Source: Silene latifolia (Eukaryota; Streptophyta; Magnoliopsida; Caryophyllales; Caryophyllaceae). Taken from it: a stretch of 64,000 bases of DNA. The notes under the pieces are model-generated. The model was not told the origin of the DNA and did no database searches. It worked only from the letters and a program-made list of their open reading frames with translations. Location of the stretch: the NCBI RefSeq assembly GCF_048544455.1, contig NC_133537.1, forward strand, positions 14,445,541 through 14,509,540, written 5' to 3'. Positions within the stretch are counted from its first letter, which is position 1; each line of letters begins with the position of its first letter. The translations under genes were made by a program, and so were the position numbers. Below, in pieces: positions 10,047 to 23,009 of the stretch.

Positions 10047-13000
10047 ATGACTCGAACTTGGATGATTGATGCAAATATGAGTGACCGCACCTACAAGGAT
10101 GGTTTAGTTGAATTTTATGAATTCGTTTCGAACAATTTGAAAGGTTCTTCTAGTATTGCATGTCCTTGTGAAAGATGTGGTAATATTAGCTATATGGCTT
10201 TTCCGGACGTTAAAATACACCTAAAAAAGTGGAGATTTAGTCGATCCTATACACTTTGGATTTTTCATGGGAAATCATTAGAGGAAGAGAATAACTCTGA
10301 AGAAGATGATGTTGAGGTACACGAAAGGCTAACTGATGATCCTGAGTTTGCCGAGTTTTTTGAGTTGGAAGAGTTGGAAGTAGAGAAGTTGAATGTTGGG
10401 TCTATAGATAATGAAGAGAATGATGATGAGTCCATTGCTTTTGAAGATGTAGGTGATGACACTAGTAATTGGGATGACCTTAACAACATGTATGAGAAGT
10501 TGTGTGAGTCTGAAGCACCTCTGTATCCTGGTTGTAAGTTCACAAAAATGTCGGCTGTGGTGAAGTTGTATAATATCAAGGGGGCAAATGGGGTGAGTGA
10601 CACGTGTTTCACTAGTATTTTAGCCTTGATAAATGAGTTGCTTCCTGATGGTAATGTTCTACCTGTTAAGACATATGAGGCGAAAAAACTAATAAGAGGA
10701 GTGGGTATGAAATATGAGAAAATACATGCATGTCCAAATGATTGCATATTGTATCGGAAATTATATCAAAACTTAACCAATTGCCCTAAATGTTTGGAGT
10801 GGCGTTATAAGGATAAGGAAGGGATCCCGGCTAAGGTGTTGTGGTATTTTCCATTGATACCAAGAGTCATAAGGATTTATGCGAATCCCGATGATGCAAA
10901 AATGTTAACTTGGCATGAAACAGAAAGAATAAATGATGGAAAGCTAAGACACCCGGCAGATGGTAAGCAATGGAAATCGTTCGACGCTAAGTATCCCGAG
11001 TTCGGCAATGAACCTAGAAACTTACGTCTAGCGCTGTCCACTGATGGAATGAACCCACACGGAAACATGAGTAGCCAACATAGTACTTGGCCAGTAGTAT
11101 TGGCTATTTATAACTTACCTCCATATGTGTGCATGAAAAGAAAGTATTTGATGTTGTCGTTGTTAATTTCCGGCCCTAAACAACCTGGAAATGATATAGA
11201 TGTATATTTGGAACCTCTTCTAGATGATTTGCGATTGTTGTGGGATAGTGGGATATAAGTATTTGATGCATATAAGAACGAAACTTTCAATTTGAGAGCG
11301 ATGTTATTGTGTACAATAACTGACTATCCGGCGTATGGCGACCTTTCTGGGCACACAGTTCATGGGAAAGAGGTTTGTCCATTGTGTGGGGAGGATATCG
11401 AGTCTGAATACTTGAAATCTTCTCGTAAGTATGTGTATATGGGAAATAGGAGGTTCTTGTCTCATGACCATTGTTATCGCAAGATGCAGAAAGCATTCAA
11501 TGGAAGACAAGAACTTCGTCAACCTCCTAGAATTTTGAGTGGGCATGAAGTTTATCAGAAAGTAAAGCATATTGAGATAGATTATGGGAAGAAGAGCGGC
11601 TCTAAATTGTCTACTCGTAGGTATAAGAAAAGATCCATATTTTTTTATAAACTTCCATATTGGCCTGACTTGGAGGTCAAGCATTGCCTCGATTTCATGC
11701 ACATTGAGAAAAATGTCTGTGATAATATTATCAATACCCTTCTGAATGTTCCTGGTAAAACAAAGGATAACGCCGCAGCTAGGGAAGATATGAAAATGAT
11801 GGGTATTAGGCTAGAGTTGGCACCACGGAAGAGAGGTAATCGTACATTTTTACCGCAACAGACTTTTACCCTTTCACGGAATGAGAGAAAAGAGTTATGT
11901 GCATGCTTGAATGGAATTAAAGTGCCACATGGTTATTCGTCGAACATCAAAAGCCTAGTGTCGATGCAAGACCTAAAACTCACCGGGTTAAAGTCACATG
12001 ATTGTCACACTTTGATGCAACAATTACTACCTGTGGCTATTCGTTCCATTTTACCTGAAAAGGTAAGATATGCTATAACTAGATTCTGTCTCTTCTTCCA
12101 GTCCATATGCGAGAAATTCATCGATCCCGATGACGCGGATTCATTGCAGGACCTCGTTGTAACCTCTCTTTGTCAGTTTGAAATGTATTTTCCACCCTCT
12201 TTCTTCACTATCATGATTCATCTGACCATTCACTTGGTTAGGGAGATTTTGTACCTTGGGCCCGTGTACTTGAGATACCAGTATCCTTTCGAAAGATTGA
12301 TGAAAGTCTACAAGGACTATACATCTAATCGGTATCGTCCGGAAGGTTGTATTACTGAACGCGCTATTTTAGACGAAGCTCTTTCATATTGTTACGCTCA
12401 TCTCTCCCCTGAGGAGTTGATTGGCGTTCCTAAGAATCGTCATAGTGACTGGATGACCGGAAAAGGTATTAGGGGCCGGGTTGAAAAAATTGTGACACAT
12501 GAAATGTTGCATTTAGCACACATGTATGTGCTAAACAACGAAGATGAGGTGCAACCTTATATTCAACAACACAAAGATGAGCTCAAATACGATCACCAAA
12601 ACAAGACCGAGAAGTGGATTGCGAACGAGCATACGAAGATGTTTCCAGAGTGGTTTAGGAATATTGTCTTACAGTGTACTGATCAAACTGGTGATGACAT
12701 CTCTCCTAGGTTACTACATCTTGGTTTAGGTCCAAATGCCAGGGTCACCTTTTACAACAGTTTTGCCATTAATGGATATACTTTTTACACCCGCGAGCAA
12801 GATGAGGTGAGCACAATGCAAAATAGTGGTGTGAGTTCTGAATTTGAGGCAATGCACTTTGCTACTTCAAAAGATAAAAAGCCTATTTGGGGAAAATGCC
12901 TTTATTATGGTGTTATTCAAGAAATATTGGTACTAGATTACATTGATTTCACAATGCCTTTGTTTCGATGTAACTGGGTTGATAACAACATCCATTGTGT

Positions 13001-13358
13001 CCGAAAGGATAAGATGGGATTTACGTTGGTCAATCTGGGTAAGGTTGACAATAATAAGGATGATCCTTTCATAATGGCATCCCAAGCTAAACAAGTGTTC
13101 TATGTCACCGATCCTATGGATAAGAAGTGGTCTGTTGTACTGTCTATAAGGAGTAGAAGGAGTAGTCCATCCGATAATGGTGATGATGATCAGGATGTCG
13201 TTTTTGAGGGAATGGATCAGTCTACCACTGTATCTTATTTCGACGATGTTGACATTGATCATGAGGACACTGAAAGCATCTATATGCGTGATGACCATGG
13301 TGAAGGTATTTGGGTTAACGAAGAAACTATGACATCCAAGAAACGTCCCCGATCCTGA
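10047..13358 (+). pseudogene. TNPD/TNP2-like CACTA transposase with one in-frame stop
   Basis: This is the DDE-type transposase that cuts at the CACTA termini. The start is MTRTWMIDANMSDRTY, just after the leader intron. Recognisable regions, in order, are an N-terminal transposase-associated domain with a Cys-rich motif (CPCERCGN), an acidic linker, the transposase_21 core (LSTDGMNPHG, CLDFMHIEKNV), a DUF4218-like region (PPSFFTIMIHLTIHLV, ITERAILDEAL) and a DUF4216-like C-terminus (INGYTFYTREQD). The total is about 1100 codons, within the usual size for plant TNPD. One TAA at 11256-11258 breaks the frame after LLWDSGI; the next codons (VFDAYKNETF) continue in the same frame, so it is a nonsense change rather than an indel. 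The domain names rest on motif memory, not a search. Confidence 0.85.
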
Positions 13359-13554
13359 GATAGTTCATCAGGACACGATGTATGCATGCATCTTTGGTGT
13401 TGTCTTATTTTCTTGATCTTATTATTAGATGTGGATGCTGGTGTTGAAATTGCTGAATAATGTTGCAAAGATATGGTGCTTCTGCTGTTGAGTATGTATT
13501 GTTACAGTTTGGACCGTAATGGAATTACGTAATTTTAAAAAAAAAAAAGAGGTT

Positions 13555-13800
13555 CAACAATAACAACGGTTATATTTAAATTACCCGTTGTTAATACTTT
13601 CAACAACGGTGTAGTACCTCTACCCGTTGTCAATGATTTTTTTGACATATTTCATTTTGGCGCAAATTTGGTGAAAATATATTACAACGGGTATATTTTA
13701 ACCGTTGTAATAAACTTTTGACAACGGTTGACTTTTATTGACCCGTTGTTATTAACATATAACAATGGTTCTTCTTTGAGCACCCGTTGTCAATAGTTTG
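13555..13800. repeat. internal subterminal-type repeat array
   Basis: About eight units of ACAACGGTT / ACCCGTTGT type lie between the two genes, along with a TTTGGCGCAAATTTGGTGAAAA segment like the GGCGCC-TTAGTGAAAA part of the left end (9610-9630). It looks like a second copy of terminal sequence placed upstream of the second gene. There is no CACTA terminus next to it. Confidence 0.75.
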
Positions 13801-14299
13801 TCTTAATAAAAAACTAATATAGAAACCCATCACAAAGCCATGCCATACACAAACACACACAACATTATTAGTTCAACCGTTGGTATCCTATGTTAATTCT
13901 TCTCTCTTCCTCGCTTTTTACATTTCTCGTCGCCATTGCCGTCGCCCAGTTTCCGACGCCCAGATTCCGTTGCCTTCCCTTATCATCCTGCTCGTTCTCT
14001 TTATCATCATCATCAACAGGTATGTTCACTTTAATTTTGTGTTTCGTCATTAGGGTTTTAAGACGATCATCTTGTTTCTTTTTCATGCATCTGTTTGTTT
14101 TTCGTCTTCTTTGTTATCTTTATCATCCCGCATCATCTAATTCACTCCTCTTATTAGGATTTAGGATTTTAGAAGCTCAATCTGTTGTTTTAAATTTTCA
14201 TTCCTATTAGGGTTTAGGGTTTTAGATAATACTCTGCATGTACATTGTTAAGTTGTTCATTTCCAGCTATATCATTCATATTTGGGTTTTAGGATTATC

Positions 14300-17200
14300 A
14301 TGGGTGAAAAACGTAAAAGAAGTCAAAAGAATAATGAGCCTGGTGATAATAAGCCTGGTGAGAGGGGTGCTACGAAGTGCCAGAAAGTCCTTGCAGCTAT
14401 AGCCGCTAAACAGCCGTTCCAAATAACATGGAGTGAGATGGGTTTCCCTCTTTGGTCCAAATGCGGGTCTTTTCTCCGGTTGGATTGGTACTTGCACAAG
14501 ACAGTTTGTGCCTATCCATTTAGATGATTTTAGAACTTTGAATCCAAAATTGGCGGAGTTATACTTGGCTCGTGTAAAGGAAGGCTTTATTATACCCGAT
14601 AAAAGCCATGATGAGTATTTAATGCATAAGGCAGCGGATGTCCACAGGCAGTGGAGGTGTGGCGTTGCTAGGGATTGGTTGTATGTGGACAAGCCAACGA
14701 GGGAGATGCGTAAGAGCCCACCGGAAAACAAGTGTTCCACCATCAAGCAGGAACAATGGGATCTTTTCAAAAAGATGAGAACTACTGAGAAGTTTCAGGT
14801 TAAATATCCTCGCCTTTTAACGATTTACCTATCATTTTTTTAATTAATGAGTCCTTTATATAATCTTTTTATTATCTCATCTACTTGCGCTTTTATATAA
14901 TTATTTGAAGGCCGTTAGCAGAAGAAATCGTGCTAACATTTCATGCAAGAAGGGGAAATTCTATGGTTCTCGGCGGATTCTGAGAAAGATAGAAGAGGAC
15001 CTCGTAAGTAGCATGCATTATTCCCCTGTGAGACTTTATTTTTTTAATCACACTTGGACTTGCATTGATACACATTTACGTGTATAAATGTTACCATGTT
15101 AATGTGTAGGTGGCAAAGGGAGTGAAAGAGGTGGATCGGCATGTAACTTATAAAGAAGGGCACACGCCTAAAGGATCCCGGTCGTCGCGTGACAAATATG
15201 ATGAGGAAGTTTTGGCCAACATAGTAAGCATTATTTTATTAAGACGAGTTCATTACTAACTTTATTATTTTAGTCACAAATATAATTTGAAGTTTATTTA
15301 ATATATTATAGGACAACGTATTGAAAGAGGTAGAAGAAGGGAAATTCACTCCCAGTGGTCGTAATGACGTTCTTGCTAGAGCGATCGGCCGACCCGAACA
15401 TCCAGGTCGTTTGAGGGCGTCCCGTTACAGGTTGGAGTAACGAAATATTATGGGAAAACTGCCCAGATAAAGAAGAAAAGGAAGACTAAGTCTGAGAAGG
15501 CTGACATGGTAACATTTATTCTATTATTTTCATTTAAGTTCAATTCACATGTTATTGTTGGGATAAAAATTGCTGACACATTACATTCTTGGCAAGCAGC
15601 TTCAGTTAATGGCATCCGTACTACTAAAGCTGAATGGTGGAGGTAAGCTTTCCGAAGAAGAAGTGAAGATGATGGAGGATGTCATTTCTAAAGGGGGTAA
15701 TAATAAGGTACAACAGATTGGTCAAGAGGCCGCTACTACCTTGGCAATACATGAGAAGGAAGTATCGGTCAACGAGATTCGAAAGATCGGTACCTAATAA
15801 TGCTTCTGAAGTTGTAACAACTAAAGCCGATCAGGTACCTAATACTTCCTTATTTTTCTTTTGTTTTTTTTTTGGGTAAGATCAGGGGGTGTGTTCACTG
15901 CCAACTCTAATGCTATAACTTCTGACATGGTGCCATTGAATTGGTTAATTTTATTAGGTAAATAATGGGTCTGAAAAGGAGATGCAACTTGAGAAGACGG
16001 CTGATGGAAAACAGCATACATCCCCTTCAAGTCGGTTCCTGTTTTCAGTAAGGTATGCATGAAGTGTTTAATTAGTTAAATTTATATGAATCTTTGAAGT
16101 TTGTGCAAAAATCGGCCTGAGATGAAAGCGTTTTTGCAAAATCTTTTGAATCTTTGAAGCGTTTTTGCAAAAATATAATAATGTATGTGTATATTCTTCA
16201 GGCCGTAAACAAGAGGCCAGTTATTCTTGCTGACCCTAATAGAACCGAAAAGCCACATGTGCGTGTTGTCCGGGGTCTCGTAGAAATGCACACCAAATCT
16301 GCAGCAGCGGAAACTGTAGTTCATGGCGAAAAACTTTTGCCGAATCATACCAAAGTAGAGATAACTACAGTCTAACCAGGCCACGAAAACTTGCAATCGT
16401 TTCTGTCCCAGTTCGGACGACATTACCATTCTGGGAGATGCGCTTGGAAGTTTCATCCAATGGCCCTGAAACTCACATCTACTTGGCGAAGATATCTCGC
16501 CGCCTCAAGAAACGGAAAGCAGTTGGGGTTAGAAGAAATACCTTTTATATATATGTTACATTTTTAATTGTTGAATGTTTTTATATGTTAAATTTATATG
16601 TTATTTTTTTTTGTAGGGAATAAAAAAGACGGCTTTGGCGGATAAGCCTAAGTCCACAGACATGCCAACGACCTCGTCGAGACAACAACTTGATGAGGTA
16701 TTTAATTAACTTCTCCATTTTTTTAAAAATTAACCTCGCTCCCTTTATTTATATTTTGTCTGTATTTATAAAAAGCATGGTAATTTTGTGTAGGGGACAA
16801 AAAAGACCGATAAGCCTAAGTCCCAGTCTTACTCGCAACTACTACCTCATCATTGAAAGAGCAGGTTGACGAGGTATTTAATTAAGTACGCTTTTATTTT
16901 TATTACTCCAACTAGGATATGTTACCTTTGGATTTTTTATTATTTTAATTATCTACTACATGTGTAGGCTGGTGGTAGTAGCACAAAATCAAAGACTCAT
17001 TCTTTCCGGACCGAAAGTTAGGAGTTTAAACTCCACACAATATAAAGGGAAGGATTACATGCAAAAAGTAAGAACGGTGACGATGATGAGACTGCATGAG
17101 GAGGCTGACCATCGCATAGCCACCGAGCAATTGATAGTTATTCCGCTCGAGGAAGATATTCTAGGGGCTGAGCGCCAAGCGCTTATATCATGGGATCTGC

Positions 17201-18408
17201 TAGCCGTATGGGCTGGCCTAGACCAGATTGATATAACACACATATTTGTTTGGATGAAGTAAGTTTCTTAATAAATAATTTCATAGTCTAATATTCTGAC
17301 TACTAGATAGTGTTTTAAATACCGGAATTAATACCGTAATAATGTAGGATATTGAAATTGAGAGTGATCCCCGAGAAGAATATTCCATCTGATCAATACG
17401 GATTCCTGTGCCCCTATGTTTTATCTTTATTTATTCCGGATTTCTCGTTCGAACAACGGGTAGATTATATTGCTCAAAGAATTGGCGACAACCAAGAAGC
17501 TGATTTTTGGCGCTTATAATGAAAAAGGGTAATAAACAAATTAATATTACGTTTCCCCCTACAATTGCATTTTCATAACTAATATATGTACTTGTTAATA
17601 ATGATGATGTCTCTTGATGTAGGACTCATTGGGTGCTAGCAGTCATCATGCCGACAAGGAATAAAGTTTTCTGGTTGGACTCTTTACATCATCAACCAAG
17701 CGAGACTTTTAAGCACTTGATTAATATGTAAGTTTATAATACTGATTTATTTATAATAACATTTTCATTTTTTATTTATAGAAAAAAGCTCTTTCATATT
17801 TTTGCCCCTAAAAAATTAGTTTTCGCCTCCTTTTTTTTTTTAAAAAAGGGCCTTTAAGAAGAAAAGAGCAAACGAGCAGGATCAACCCACGAAAGATTCT
17901 GATGTTGGCCCTGATTTTATTACGATAACAGGGGTACGTGCTCAAATACAATAACATTAAGTGCAAAATCTGTGTTTAATACTAATACAATACCTAAAGT
18001 TCAAGATTCTGATGTGAGCTTTCTCTCGTCTGTTTTTTTTTATGTAATAATAGGCTCCTCGCCAGCCAGATAGCATACAATGTGGATACTACGCTTGTCG
18101 GTTCATGTTGGAGATTATTAGGCGAAGATATCTCGTTATTCCAAAAAAGGTTAGTAATAATTTAAACATGTGTTTATTACTTTTTTTTAAATTAGAGCTA
18201 ATGTTGTCTTGCTTTGTCGCTATATATACCATGATGTTGCTAATGTTGTCTTGCTTGCTGCTATATATACCATAATGTCTTCTCTTTGTTTTTTCCACAG
18301 TATGCAATCAACCCGTCACAACAGATTGAGCAAAGACTCAAGTATAGATATAGACGAGGTAAGAGACATGTGGGGCAACTACGTCTTAGAATATATTAGA
18401 AATGCATG
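14300..18408 (+). pseudogene. second CACTA gene: transposase_24-like plus C48/Ulp1-like peptidase
   Basis: The gene is multi-exon, with a leader intron at about 14020-14292 and ATG at 14300. Likely exons are 14293-14798, 14911-15003, 15110-15223, 15312-15508, about 15596-15834, and further ones to 18408. The N-terminal part resembles plant Ptta/En-Spm proteins (transposase_24): FRTLNPKLAELYLARV, QWDLFKKMRTTEKF, NDVLARAIGRPEHPGR. The C-terminal part carries a C48 peptidase pattern: His in THWVLAVIMP (17622 on), Asp in VFWLDSLHHQPSE, and Gln/Cys in QPDSIQCGYYACRFMLEII (about 18070). The segment around 16200-16375 (ADPNRTEKPHVRVVRG) may be the usual middle domain. Lesions include a frame change near 14450 and a stop near 15438. 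Exon limits are approximate. Confidence 0.7.
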
Positions 18409-18654
18409 ATACTCAGAGTTTAGATCAACTTATTAGTAAATTTTTTGTTGAAGTTAGGGAATGATTTGTTCATGTAAATTCAACTCCTTGTAAGTATATA
18501 TATATATGATGCATTTCTTTGTTGTGGTTGAATTGAATCTATTGAGTTCGATGAACCCATTTGTGATTTATGTTGGTCTTTGGTATATGGTGTCACGACA
18601 TATGCGTGTTTTTTGAATGGCATGAAACAAATTTAATTTTTCAAAACATTAGGA

Positions 18655-19175
18655 GTTCGTAATAAAAACGGTTACTAAAAAAAAACGTTGTGAATACCTT
18701 TCACAACGGTTAATAAAAATAACACCGTTGTGAATGACATTCACAAATACCCGCGCATAATATTCAACAACAGATTTTAATCGAAGAACCGTTGTTAAAA
18801 GTCTTCACAATTTTGGAGGTAAAATTACAACAACGGGTATTAAACAAAGAACCGTTGTTACTAAAAATTTCAACAACGGGTATGTACCATAAACCCGTTG
18901 TCAAAAGACTTCACAATTTTGGAGGAAAAGTTACAACAACGGTTATAAATACGACAACCGTTGTTATATAATTCCCTCCAAAATTTTGAAACACTTTCCA
19001 CAACGGAGAACACCCAACAACAACGGCTTTTAACCGTGGTGAATACTTTAGACAACGGTTTCATTAAATAACCAAACCGTTGTAAATACCTTCTACAACG
19101 GCCGCTTTAACAACGTCCGCTTTTTGTTTTTACAACGGTTTTTACCCGTTGTTATAGCCTGTATCTGTAGTAGTG
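18655..19175. repeat. right subterminal array and terminal repeat of the 9.8-kb CACTA
   Basis: About 14 units of ACAACGGTT / AACCGTTGT type end with CCTGTATCTGTAGTAGTG. Two longer direct repeats containing CTTCACAATTTTGGAGG occur within it (near 18800 and 18908). Its reverse strand matches the left end of the CACTA at 25588. Confidence 0.8.
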
Positions 19176-19477
19176 ATATGGAGCTGAATCGTGTCACGGT
19201 GAAGAACAAGTATCCTTTGCCTAGGATTGATGATCTGTTTGACCAGCTAAGTGGCGCAGGGGTGTTATCTAAGATCGATATAAGGTCAGGTTATCACCAG
19301 TTGAGGATAGCTGATGAGGATATTCCTAAGACAGCTTTCCGGTCCCGTTATGGTCACTATGAGTATGTAGTTATGCCTTTTGGTTTGACAAATGCACCAG
19401 CAGCTTTCATGGATCTGATGAACCGGATTTTTAGTCCGTTCTTTGACAGGTTTGTGGTCATCTTCATTGATGACATC
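19176..19477 (+). pseudogene. reverse transcriptase middle part, element B
   Basis: It resumes as [18 protein letters not shown] and runs through [33 protein letters not shown] and FVVIFIDDI, so the catalytic pair of the FIDD box is present. An LTR-type insertion begins at 19478, right after the FIDDI codons. The bases ACATC (19473-19477) are repeated at 25217-25221. Confidence 0.85.
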
Positions 19478-20023
19478 TGTAGACACCTTGTTTCTGCACC
19501 TCCCGCCAAACACCCAGTGATGATTGGGCCGCATGTTTAGCATACGTTGTGATTTTATGACATTTCGTAAATCGGTTAATAAACGGTAAATCATACACTT
19601 GTTTATACCTCATGGGTGTCGTCTAGGTGTCATTACGATCGTTTTGGCAGTAATTAGAGTACATTTGGAGTCCGGGTCAAAAACTGTCTTCATTTCCCAA
19701 AACCGTCAAATTCCGAGTCAAAAGGTAATGTGCTTGTCTACCTAAGGTTAGGATGTCATAAAATGTTATAAGTATATCTCATTTTGAGTCCCATGTCACT
19801 TCTTTGGGCTAAACTTAAAGTTTACATTACAAAATGTGCATTCATTTAGCTAAAATGACAACCCGACATTTAGGCCCATTTTACGAGGTGATAACGACTT
19901 TTTTGGGTCTGGCCTATTTCACATAAATTTCTAGATCTTTCTTTTAGCTTTCCAACTCCACCAAAATCACCTTAATCCGTGTCTTGTAGAGAAAGTTATG
20001 CCTAAAATACGACAGACTGTCAA

Positions 20024-22987
20024 TGTGACACCCTTAAATCTAGCCTTAATTAAATATGTAAATTCTACAGAAAAACTGGTAAGATATGTTTGTAAATGGT
20101 TCAACTAGTCCAAAAACCTGCAATTTCAAAAAAATTTCTTCCTAAACCATTCACAACCAATCCAACACAAGAAGAGTGTCAAAAAACCCTACAATTGCTA
20201 CAATCTAACTTACTTAACACCGCTAAAGGTAAGAGAATACATAATGATACAACCCAAAATGGAAAAGGGAGACATATGTCCCTTCAAATTATATACAAAC
20301 CAAAAGTTAAAAGGTTATATACATAACCAAAAGATAAAAGGTTTCTACAAAAGAAAACCAAACTAGGTCCAAGGTTCCTTGCTCACTAGCTAAATCCGTG
20401 ACCCCCAACAAAGCATCAACAACCTGTCAATCGCATTTTATACAAACACGAAAGCCACAATTCAGTGGGGAGTAACTTCGAGTCCTCCCAGCCACGAATC
20501 GTCAAAATTAATGTACATGTAGTAAAACATGTAAACAAGATGATAAAGAATTCAATTATCAATTATTCTAACATATGAGCCCTAAACCGACCAACTAAAC
20601 TAACATGTGAAACATTTAACAAATTGTAAACCAAACTCTATCAACCATAGCCGGCTTGCATCTCACCTTCTATGATTCATAGAATCATCAAACAAGAAAG
20701 GGCAATATATCAAAGACAGGCATAAGTTCTTAGCACCGTCAATAGTCACTTTGTAACTCGAGTCTATACCACGAGGTAGGGAAGGTAATCGAACCGGTAT
20801 CTTGGCTCAGCGGTTAATATTAATAAAACATGGCCAAGAGACAACACAACCCTAGCCTAAAATCACAAGAGACCTAGACATGCGGATACACACCACCGCA
20901 CCCAAGACCCACAACTTTTTTTAAAACAAAGTGAAGTGAGTACCCTAAGGACACCACCGAAGGGTTGGCTAGTACTTAAGCTGACCACTTACTATCAAAA
21001 TAAGTAACTGAGGTCATGCCCCAACTTGGATAAACATCCACTAGTCAGGAACACAAAGGCTATCAAGCAAAGTGAACATATACGTCAAAGACTATAAAGA
21101 CCTATCTATGATGAAGGCCGAAATACTCACCTAGGACCTAGTCCCAGCTAGTCCCAGCTTGAATACTTTAGCCCACACCACACACGACTCACCACACAAG
21201 TCAATTAGGACACCCACTTACCAACATGAATTCTAACATTCTATCATGTGAAAGGCTATATAATTGTCTATTCAGCATACAAATCCAACAGTGTCCTCAA
21301 TAAGAATTCAATACTAACTTCCAATTCTAGCAATTTTAACAATATTAAAGGCTTTAGGGGAATCTAGGGCCATTACTACAAAATAAGAAGCTATTTAAAT
21401 TCAACTAACTAAATAAGAAACTATTTAAATTCAACTAACTACACATGTGAAATAGAGATATAATAAATGGCCTAAAACAAGAAAAAGACCGATTATCTAA
21501 TTCATTCAACCGAATTTTTACCCGCAACCCCTGCGGCAGTGCGGGTCAAATTATGGTGACCAATCACTCAATTAATCGACATCGCATCGTTAAAGGGACT
21601 AAGGCTCGGATTTTCAAGCACAATCAACAAAGCATTACAATTTATCACTATAAAATTCATTTTGAGCCTATTAATTATAAATTCATTTTGTAAACTATCC
21701 TAACATGTGATAATTATCAATATAACATAATTTTTCTACCATTAACATAACTTTTAGTTACTATTATGATTCACTTCACAAGTTTAACCATGTGTACTTA
21801 TTCTAATTACATCCTTAATGAACCTAAAATGACGGACAAAACATGGAAAACCGCGAAACAAGCAACGGGCCGACCCGGGCCAGCCGTGGGCTAGCCGTGG
21901 GCCTGCCACGGCCTGCCGCCGATGCCCGTCCCCTACACCACCATTTTTTTTCCATTTTTATTTAGTAAAAGACCGTCTGAACATTAATTAATCGTTCCCA
22001 ATTCAACTTTGTTAATTTAAACTAACAAAAGGCATAATTTAAGCTAACAATTGACATGCATGCAACCATTCTAAACATGTGAAAACTAATTCTCAAACAA
22101 AAATTCACCAAACATACAAAAATCAAAAACATGTGACGATCTTTCGTCGAGTAACTCGAAATATGTTACCTTAAGCTAGAAAATGAGCAATTAGCACCTC
22201 AAAACCGAAACCCTAACAACAACTAGCCGCTATCCTCTACAATATACGAGTCCCCGAACTCGTCTTCCAATTCTTCACCTAAATAAACAATTAAAACACA
22301 ATAATTAAGTATATAAACCGAATTTCCGAAAATTGGTCTTAAAACAACTTCAAGAAAACTGAAATTAAATTATACCCAGTTGTAGATCTCGGCGAGGGGA
22401 TTCCGGAAAGGTAAATTATGCGAAAAACCGATAAGAAACGCAAAAGATATGACGATTTTAGCTTGAATTGGTAAAAATGGTGTTTGGAATTGTTTTAGAC
22501 GATTGAAGAAGATGAACAAAGGCCAAAAATCAGAAAAAGAAAGGATAGGGGGAAGGGGAGCCGTGTAAGGGAGAAGAAAGGAGGGAGAGCGGGTTTGAGT
22601 CGGGATTTTTCGAGTCCGTTTTGACTCGTTTCAATAATAATTAAATCCGTAAGTCAAATGCAAATTCCGTCAAGACCAAAGTTTTTAAACACGAGATTAC
22701 AATAAAATTGAATATTCATACGACCCATTTCCAAATTCGTTTACCCAACGTTCAAAAGAATTGTCATTTTCCCCCCGATACGTCCTTATTTCGAAATAAA
22801 AAGTTTTACACGGTTTAAACTATTTTTAAACATTTCGAAACTATCAAAATAAATACTTTACCTCAAAATATAATAAAATTATATTTCTTTGAATTATTTT
22901 TACTTTAAATACTTAAATATCAACTTTTATTTGATTAATAAATTATTTTCGAAATATATTAACGGTCCGAAATTACGGGGCGTTACA
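20024..22987 (-). mobile_element. Nested solo LTR, chromovirus-like, 2964 bp
   Basis: On the - strand it begins TGTAACGCCCCGTAATTTCG and ends AAGGGTGTCACA. The 5-bp duplication GTCAA flanks it (20019-20023 and 22988-22992). TGTAACRCCCC is a common start of Tekay-like chromovirus LTRs. It holds no coding sequence and no internal LTR pair, so it is read as a solo LTR inserted in the older solo LTR. A related scrap occurs at 37504-37853: both contain GTGACGATCTTT, and both have the TGTAAC..CG start. Confidence 0.75.
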
Positions 22988-23009
22988 GTCAAACGCGTTT
23001 TCTACGCGC

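Larger units (their letters stand above)
9385..19175 (+). mobile_element. CACTA transposon, 9.8 kb, two genes
   Basis: The ends are CACTACTACAAATACAGG at 9385 and CCTGTATCTGTAGTAGTG ending at 19175, with the 3-bp target duplication ATA on each side. The layout is left subterminal array, spliced 5' leader, a TNPD-like transposase gene (10047-13358), an internal array, a second spliced leader, a multi-exon second gene with a C48-type peptidase region (14300-18408), and the right array. Both genes carry lesions, so this copy is probably not autonomous, although the transposase has only one visible stop. The element at 25588 is a deletion derivative of the same family in the opposite orientation. 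Confidence 0.93.
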
